From assembly GCA_003427395.1 (NCBI GenBank), contig BFEA01000663.1:210595-244150 (forward strand): a stretch of DNA of 33,556 bases. The letters are read 5' to 3'. Position 1 is the first letter of the stretch. Each line of letters begins with the position of its first letter. Shown in pieces: positions 29,065-33,556 of the stretch. The notes below the pieces were generated by a model that worked only from the letters and a program-made list of their open reading frames with translations, did no database searches and was not told where the DNA came from. This stretch comes from Chara braunii (taxonomy: Eukaryota > Streptophyta > Charophyceae > Charales > Characeae). Position numbers and translations under genes: made by a program.

Positions 29065-30300
29065 GTGGAGACTGCTTTTTGTCCCTCTCAAATTCAGCAA
29101 GTGGTTGATCGGTACTCAGATCTTATGCAGGAGCCGACTGGACTTGTCCATGGGCAAACCAAGCATAAGATTGAGCTCCTGCCTAGCTCGGTCCCTCCCA
29201 AGGGTCGGGTCTACAGGATGTCCCCTGCTGAACTTGATGAGCTCAGGAAACAGTCAGAGACCCTGACCAGCAAGGGTTGGATACACCCCGGTACATCTGA
29301 ATTTGGGGCATCAACTCTCTTTGTTCCAAAGGGAAATGGTGAGTTCAGAATGTGTGTGGACTACAGGGATCTCAAGAAGATCACGAGGAAGTCTGCAGAA
29401 CCTCTTCCTTGGATCGATGGTCTGTTGGACATGGTGCAGGGCTGCATTATTTTCAGCAAGATCGATCTCAAATTTGGTTACCACCAAATTGAGATGGCTG
29501 AAGGTGATGTCCACAAGACAACCTTCAAGACCAGATATTGTACTTATGAGTACCTGGTCATGCCATTCGGTCTTTGCAATGCCCCTGACATTTCCAAACA
29601 GAGATGCACTGCATACTCAGGCGTTACTTGAATAAGTTTGTAGTTGTCTATCTGGATGATATCTTGATATTCAGTCATTCTGTCCAGGAGCATGCACAAT
29701 ATCTGGCAGTGCATGATAATCAGTACAAGATCAACAAAGATAAGTCTTCTTTTGAAGTTAACTTTGTTGTTTATCTTGGTTATGTCATTTCTAGAGGGGG
29801 GTTGGCTCCTGAGGCAGCGAAAGTTGCTGTTGTTCGGGACTGGCCGAAACCTGTAAACGTTCGTGATGTCCGATCTCTCTTGGGTCTTGCATCATATTAT
29901 AGGGAGTTCATTAAGAACTTCTCTTCCATTGCAACACCCCCGACTGACCTCACAAAGAAAGATACTACCTTTCTTTGGACATCAGAATGTCAAGAGGCTT
30001 TTACACATCTCAAGGAGGTCTTGATTCGTGCACCTGTTCTGAAGTTACCTGACCCTACCTTGCCTTTTGTGCTAACCACTGATGCTTGTAAGTATGGTGT
30101 AGGGGCAGTACTTCAGCAGGATAGTGGGAATGGTTTGCAGCCTGTCGAGTATATGAGCAAGACGATTAAAGCTAAGAAGTTGCAGGACTCTATCTATGAG
30201 AAAGAGCTTTATGCTCTTGTGTCAGCGCTCAAGAATTGGAAGCACTTCCTCCTGGCAGGCACTTCAAGATCTTTTCAGATCACTCCACCCTTTAGTGGAT
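29065..30300 (+). pseudogene. Element 3 reverse transcriptase and RNase H
   Basis: The first part (to 29631) has [55 protein letters not shown] with the catalytic Asp at 29461, and FGLCNAP. After a one-base shift near 29600, the second part (29604-30302) begins with [16 protein letters not shown] (YLDD at 29649-29660). It continues through LGLASYYREFIKNF to RNase H (TTDACKYGVGAVLQQD, YEKELYAL). Near 30255 another shift breaks the RHFK-SDHSTL region, in which TAG 30293 and TAA 30308 appear. All RT catalytic residues are intact. Confidence 0.9.
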
Positions 30301-30320
30301 GAAGTCCTAAGGAGAACTGA

Positions 30321-30731
30321 ATGAATGACAAGATTACTCGCTATATTCAGTTCATTGACTTGTTTGACTTTGAACTGAAGCACAAGAAGGCCTGCTATAA
30401 TCGAGCAGCAAACGCCCTTTCTCGTAGGCTTGACGCTCTCTTCTTTATCTCCTTCACTCACTCTTTTGGAGAGAAGACTCGTCAGACCTTTGCCCGGTTG
30501 CTGCCCCAGGACCCGATTTTTGGGCCCATAGTGAGGAATCTCCAGGACGATCCTGCCTCTGAACCAGGTTACACTCTGGTTTCATATGTGTTGTACACTT
30601 GCAGCAGAGGTGAGGAACGTTTGTGTATTCCTCAGGATCGCAAGTTGAGAACACTCCTGATATCAGAGTGTCATGATGCTCGTGGTCGTTTTGGAGCCCT
30701 CAAATCATATGCGGCCCTGTCGAAGACGTAA
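30321..30731 (+). pseudogene. Element 3 RNase H end and integrase N-terminus
   Basis: An AATG duplication near 30320 restores the main pol frame. The RNase H tail reads FDFELKHKKACYNRAANALSRR, with Asn instead of Asp in the ADALSR box, as also seen in element 1. A 100-residue connector follows, then the start of the integrase zinc domain (ECHDARGRFG), whose second His is Arg. TAA at 30729-30731 ends the piece; the same frame continues. Confidence 0.85.
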
Positions 30732-31967
30732 TTCTCGAAAGAGATGAGGAGTGACATGCTACACTTTATTGACACTTGTGAGTTGTGCCAAAGGAATGAG
30801 GTCGTACGCAAACCTCCCCTTGCCCTACTCAAACCACTTCCCATCCCTGAGGCACCTGCATAATCAGTGTCTATAGACTTTATTGATTTGGGTAGGACCA
30901 CCCCTTGTGGTATGTGTCAGGTTATGGTGTGTGTGGACAAGTTCTCCAAGTATGCAAAGTTCATCCCTTGGCCAAGAGAAACCGGAGTCCCTGTCGTCCA
31001 GGCGACATTTGATGACAGGTGGATTACACATCATGGACCACCCACCTTTATTATCAGTGATCGAGATCCCCATTTTTGCAGCCATGAGTGGCAGTCCTAC
31101 TGCAAAGACTACCTTCATTCCCGCTTGGACATGACATCAGGGCGTCATCCTGAAGCCAATGGTCAGGCTGAAGTGATGAACCAAATTCTGTTTCAGCTGC
31201 TGCGTCCTGTGATCAGCCCGTATCAGAAGGACTAGGATCTTCATTTAGGTCGTGCACAGCTAGTGTACAACACTTCTGTCCATTCCTCTACCGGCTTCAC
31301 ACCCTACATGTTACATTGGGGCCGTGAGCCACGGTAGCCTCTCGATGACATCATTGATAGGGCTACCCCTACACTGGCACATGGAACTACAGAGTTCACC
31401 AAGCGATATCGTGTGGACATTGAGCGTGCCCGTGCCAACCTGCTCAAAGCCCAAAAGGCTATGATTCAGCAGGCTAGCAGGCACCGCCGCCCTTCTACTA
31501 ATCGCACAGGTGACTGGGTCTGGGTATTCAGTTCTGAGTTATCCTGGGAGGAGGATATTTCACATAAGTTACCACAATATATGGGTCAATGGCAGGTTTT
31601 ACATATAGTGGGAGCTGATCCTTTCAGACCATCATATGTTATTGATGTCCCCCTGCATCTACAAACCTACCCTGTCTTCCATGCATCTAAGTTGTTGCCT
31701 TTTACCTCAGTTGATGCATTCCCAGACAGACCCCCTCAATACGGTCCACCGATCCCTGGGAAGGGATATGAAGTGGAGAAGATTGAGGATGAGATGGGCA
31801 CTGGCTCAAATGTTTAGTATCTTGTGAAGTTCATGTACCAGCCTCACACTGAGGATCGCTGGCTTACACGTAAAGAACTTCTTAAGACAGCAAAGTCCGT
31901 TGTCCTCAAATATGAGGCAGCAAAGAAGGGACTATACCCTCCACACTCTGCACGCCTACACTCCTAG
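30732..31967 (+). pseudogene. Element 3 integrase with GPY/F-like module and C-terminal chromodomain
   Basis: Same frame as before, with TAA 30729 and 30861 and TAG 31233, 31335 and 31815. CELCQRNE completes the zinc domain. The catalytic core has SVSIDFIDLG, FIISDRDPHF and HPEANGQAEVMNQ, so D, D and E are all present. Then come YNTSVHSSTGFTPY, a basic linker (ASRHRRPSTNR), PVFHASKLLPF, and a chromodomain-like end from about 31767 (YEVEKIEDE ... YLVKF ... WLTRKELLK). Such chromodomains steer insertion to heterochromatin and define chromoviruses. The final stop is TAG 31965-31967. Confidence 0.88.
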
Positions 31968-31984
31968 CTCGGAGGTCCTCACTC

Positions 31985-32000
31985 CGGGGGAGGGTAGGTC
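31985..32000 (+). promoter_or_regulatory. Element 3 polypurine tract
   Basis: A G-rich run CGGGGGAGGGTAGGTC directly before the right LTR, where plus-strand DNA synthesis would be primed. Confidence 0.6.
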
Positions 32001-33268
32001 TACAATGACTTGGTGGATCTATCGCCTGTGACCCGTCAGCTCGAGGCTGTAACATTGGTAGGTTACTTTTGTAATTTTGTTTGGCTGAGGGCTAACCGAG
32101 AGACCTGCCTGTAAGGGAAATTCGTGAGGGACATATCTGCAAATTCGGGAAAAATATAGGTCCACACTAAGTAGAATTTCCTACAGCTACCCTAACTGTG
32201 GATAGCAGGCCCGGGCTACCCCTAGGACAGACAGGCCCTAAAGGCCTATGCTGATAGACGGTCCTTTAGCCTATAACCGAGTAGGGAGAGGCCCTAGAGG
32301 CCGAAACTGAAACGGTACCAGTCAGTCCAATCAGTCCGGTCTAGGTCTAGGCTAGGTTAGTGTACTTCTATTAATAGATTGTAGGAATCTGTTCGGGGCT
32401 TTTGGCAGTTTGTACTGTGTACATCGCTGCTGCACAACGCATGAACTGGAGTGGTGACAACTTCAGCGTTGGAGAAGACAGACATAGCCGGACCTGCGAA
32501 GCGTCCGCCACAGCTGGGACCTGCGCTGTTCACTGACAACACGCGGGCTGTTCAGAGGTCCAGGCTCTGTGAAGTCTGTTGGAGGCAAGAGAAGTTGGTG
32601 CCCTGCCGAACCCTCCTCAGGAGTAGGGTGTCAGGGTGTGTGGCGCTGCAGCCATAGCTGCAATTTTCTTCCTCAGAGATCTTCTTTGTCAGGAGAGGTG
32701 GCGCTGCTACAGACTTCCACCTAGGAAGTCTCCTGGCACTCCATCATCATCAGTTACTCTGGTGCTGGTCTTCTTCTTCATCCTCTAAGAGGCGCTTGGC
32801 CTTAAGAGGCCTGTTTCAGGGTGGCGCTTCCCTCTGCAGGCAGTATATGGGTGGCACTTGATGTTTCAGGGACTCAGGGGTAGTAATAGAGGTTATTCAG
32901 GGTTGGGGAGTGAAGCACTGCTCATCTCTGAGCAACACATTATGGTTCTGGGGTTCTTCTGACTGTTCGAGACTCTAAGTTTAATAAACAGTGTGAACAC
33001 TGTGTGTGGACTATTATTGCTTCATTGTTTCCTTGATATGATCTACTCGGCTTTCCTTTGTGAATGGTTCTGAGGATTCTGTGGAGCGAATTGCACTTTC
33101 AGTGTTTTTTGTCATATCGCATGGTCAAGTCTTCCGTTGTGCTTATCTCTCCCTGTGCGGTGTGATACTCCCATCCTCTCCCCTTCCTTCTCTGTATGTA
33201 TGGGCATACCTGGAAGTCTATGTGAGCGAGTGTTGGTCTTCTGACAACAAACAACCTGGTTCATAACA
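32001..33268 (+). repeat. Element 3 right (3') LTR
   Basis: Starts TACAATGACTT (the expected terminal TG mutated to TA) and ends TTCATAACA. Pairs with 24054-25302. It contains AATAAA at 32983-32988. Confidence 0.9.
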
Positions 33269-33463
33269 CAGACGCCAGTCGGGTCCAGTAGGATGCCAAG
33301 TGACAAAAATACAGGAGAAGTTTGGCACAACGTTCAACATTTTCAGGTAGGGCGAGATCTGGACGCTGCGCGAGTACACAACATTAGCATTACCAACCAC
33401 GGTCAGCCTGTGCCACTAGGAAGAGCTGGGCGCCCGCCATAGATAAGCAACAGGAAGCCTTGG

Positions 33464-33469
<6 letters not shown>
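33269..33469. other. Unassigned DNA right of element 3
   Basis: About 200 bases; I see no coding or repeat pattern. Presumably it continues the DNA to the left of 24054, split by element 3. Confidence 0.4.

Positions 33470-33556
<87 letters not shown>
33470..33556 (+). repeat. (GA)n microsatellite at the window end
   Basis: A pure GA dinucleotide repeat runs off the end of the window. Confidence 0.97.

Larger units (their letters stand above)
24054..33268 (+). mobile_element. Gypsy element 3: chromovirus-type LTR retrotransposon with both LTRs
   Basis: The 9215-bp element has two related LTRs (24054-25302 and 32001-33268) and a 4-bp duplication CAGA (24050-24053 and 33269-33272). In order it holds PBS, a 1.5-kb leader, gag, a -1 frameshift signal, protease, RT, RNase H, integrase, a chromodomain-like end and a polypurine tract. 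The LTRs differ by many scattered substitutions and small indels, and the coding region has several stops, so it is older than element 1. Confidence 0.93.

Overview
The window looks like a piece of a large, repeat-rich genome of a streptophyte alga or another early-diverging plant-like eukaryote; a charophyte such as Chara is my inference. It holds three chromovirus-type Ty3/Gypsy LTR retrotransposons, a protein-coding Helitron, and one exon of a dynein heavy chain on the minus strand. Dynein heavy chain implies flagellated cells (sperm), which excludes flowering plants. I see no bacterial operons, rRNA, tRNA or CRISPR. Isolated N characters and GA/CT runs at both ends suggest a complete draft contig.

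Layout. (1) About 1-14831, plus strand: a Helitron with N-terminal zinc-binding region, HUH/Y2 Rep, Pif1-like helicase and a second Ser/Thr-rich ORF. Its coding sequence is split at 1498 by Gypsy element 1 (1499-9445). That element is flanked by a 4-bp duplication TGTG, and the Helitron frame resumes in phase on the far side. (2) About 14832-21707, minus strand: Gypsy element 2, with its 5' LTR (20731-21707), PBS, leader, gag, protease, RT, RNase H and integrase. It is cut off inside integrase at its 3' end, where the Helitron side begins. (3) 21708-24053: host DNA with a 1017-bp phase-0 dynein exon (22108-23124, minus). (4) 24054-33268, plus strand: Gypsy element 3 with two LTRs, a 4-bp duplication CAGA, PBS, leader, gag, a textbook -1 frameshift site, pol, a C-terminal chromodomain-like segment and a polypurine tract. 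(5) 33269-33556: unassigned DNA ending in a GA microsatellite.

All three retroelements carry the same primer-binding site, TGGTATCGGAGC, one base away from the usual plant initiator-Met PBS. All three are damaged. Element 1 lost the zinc knuckle and protease Asp by deletion, and lost the integrase Glu together with the start of its 3' LTR. Element 2 has substituted catalytic residues and many breaks. Element 3 has several indels and stops. Most in-frame stops in the Helitron and the Gypsy elements are TAG. This fits deamination at methylated CHG sites, although readthrough or recoding should be tested.

The items most worth a second look are the -1 frameshift signal in element 3, the Helitron accessory ORF, the cluster of GCCACGTCA motifs across the LTR and leader of element 2, the TAG bias, and identical N positions in both LTR copies of element 1.
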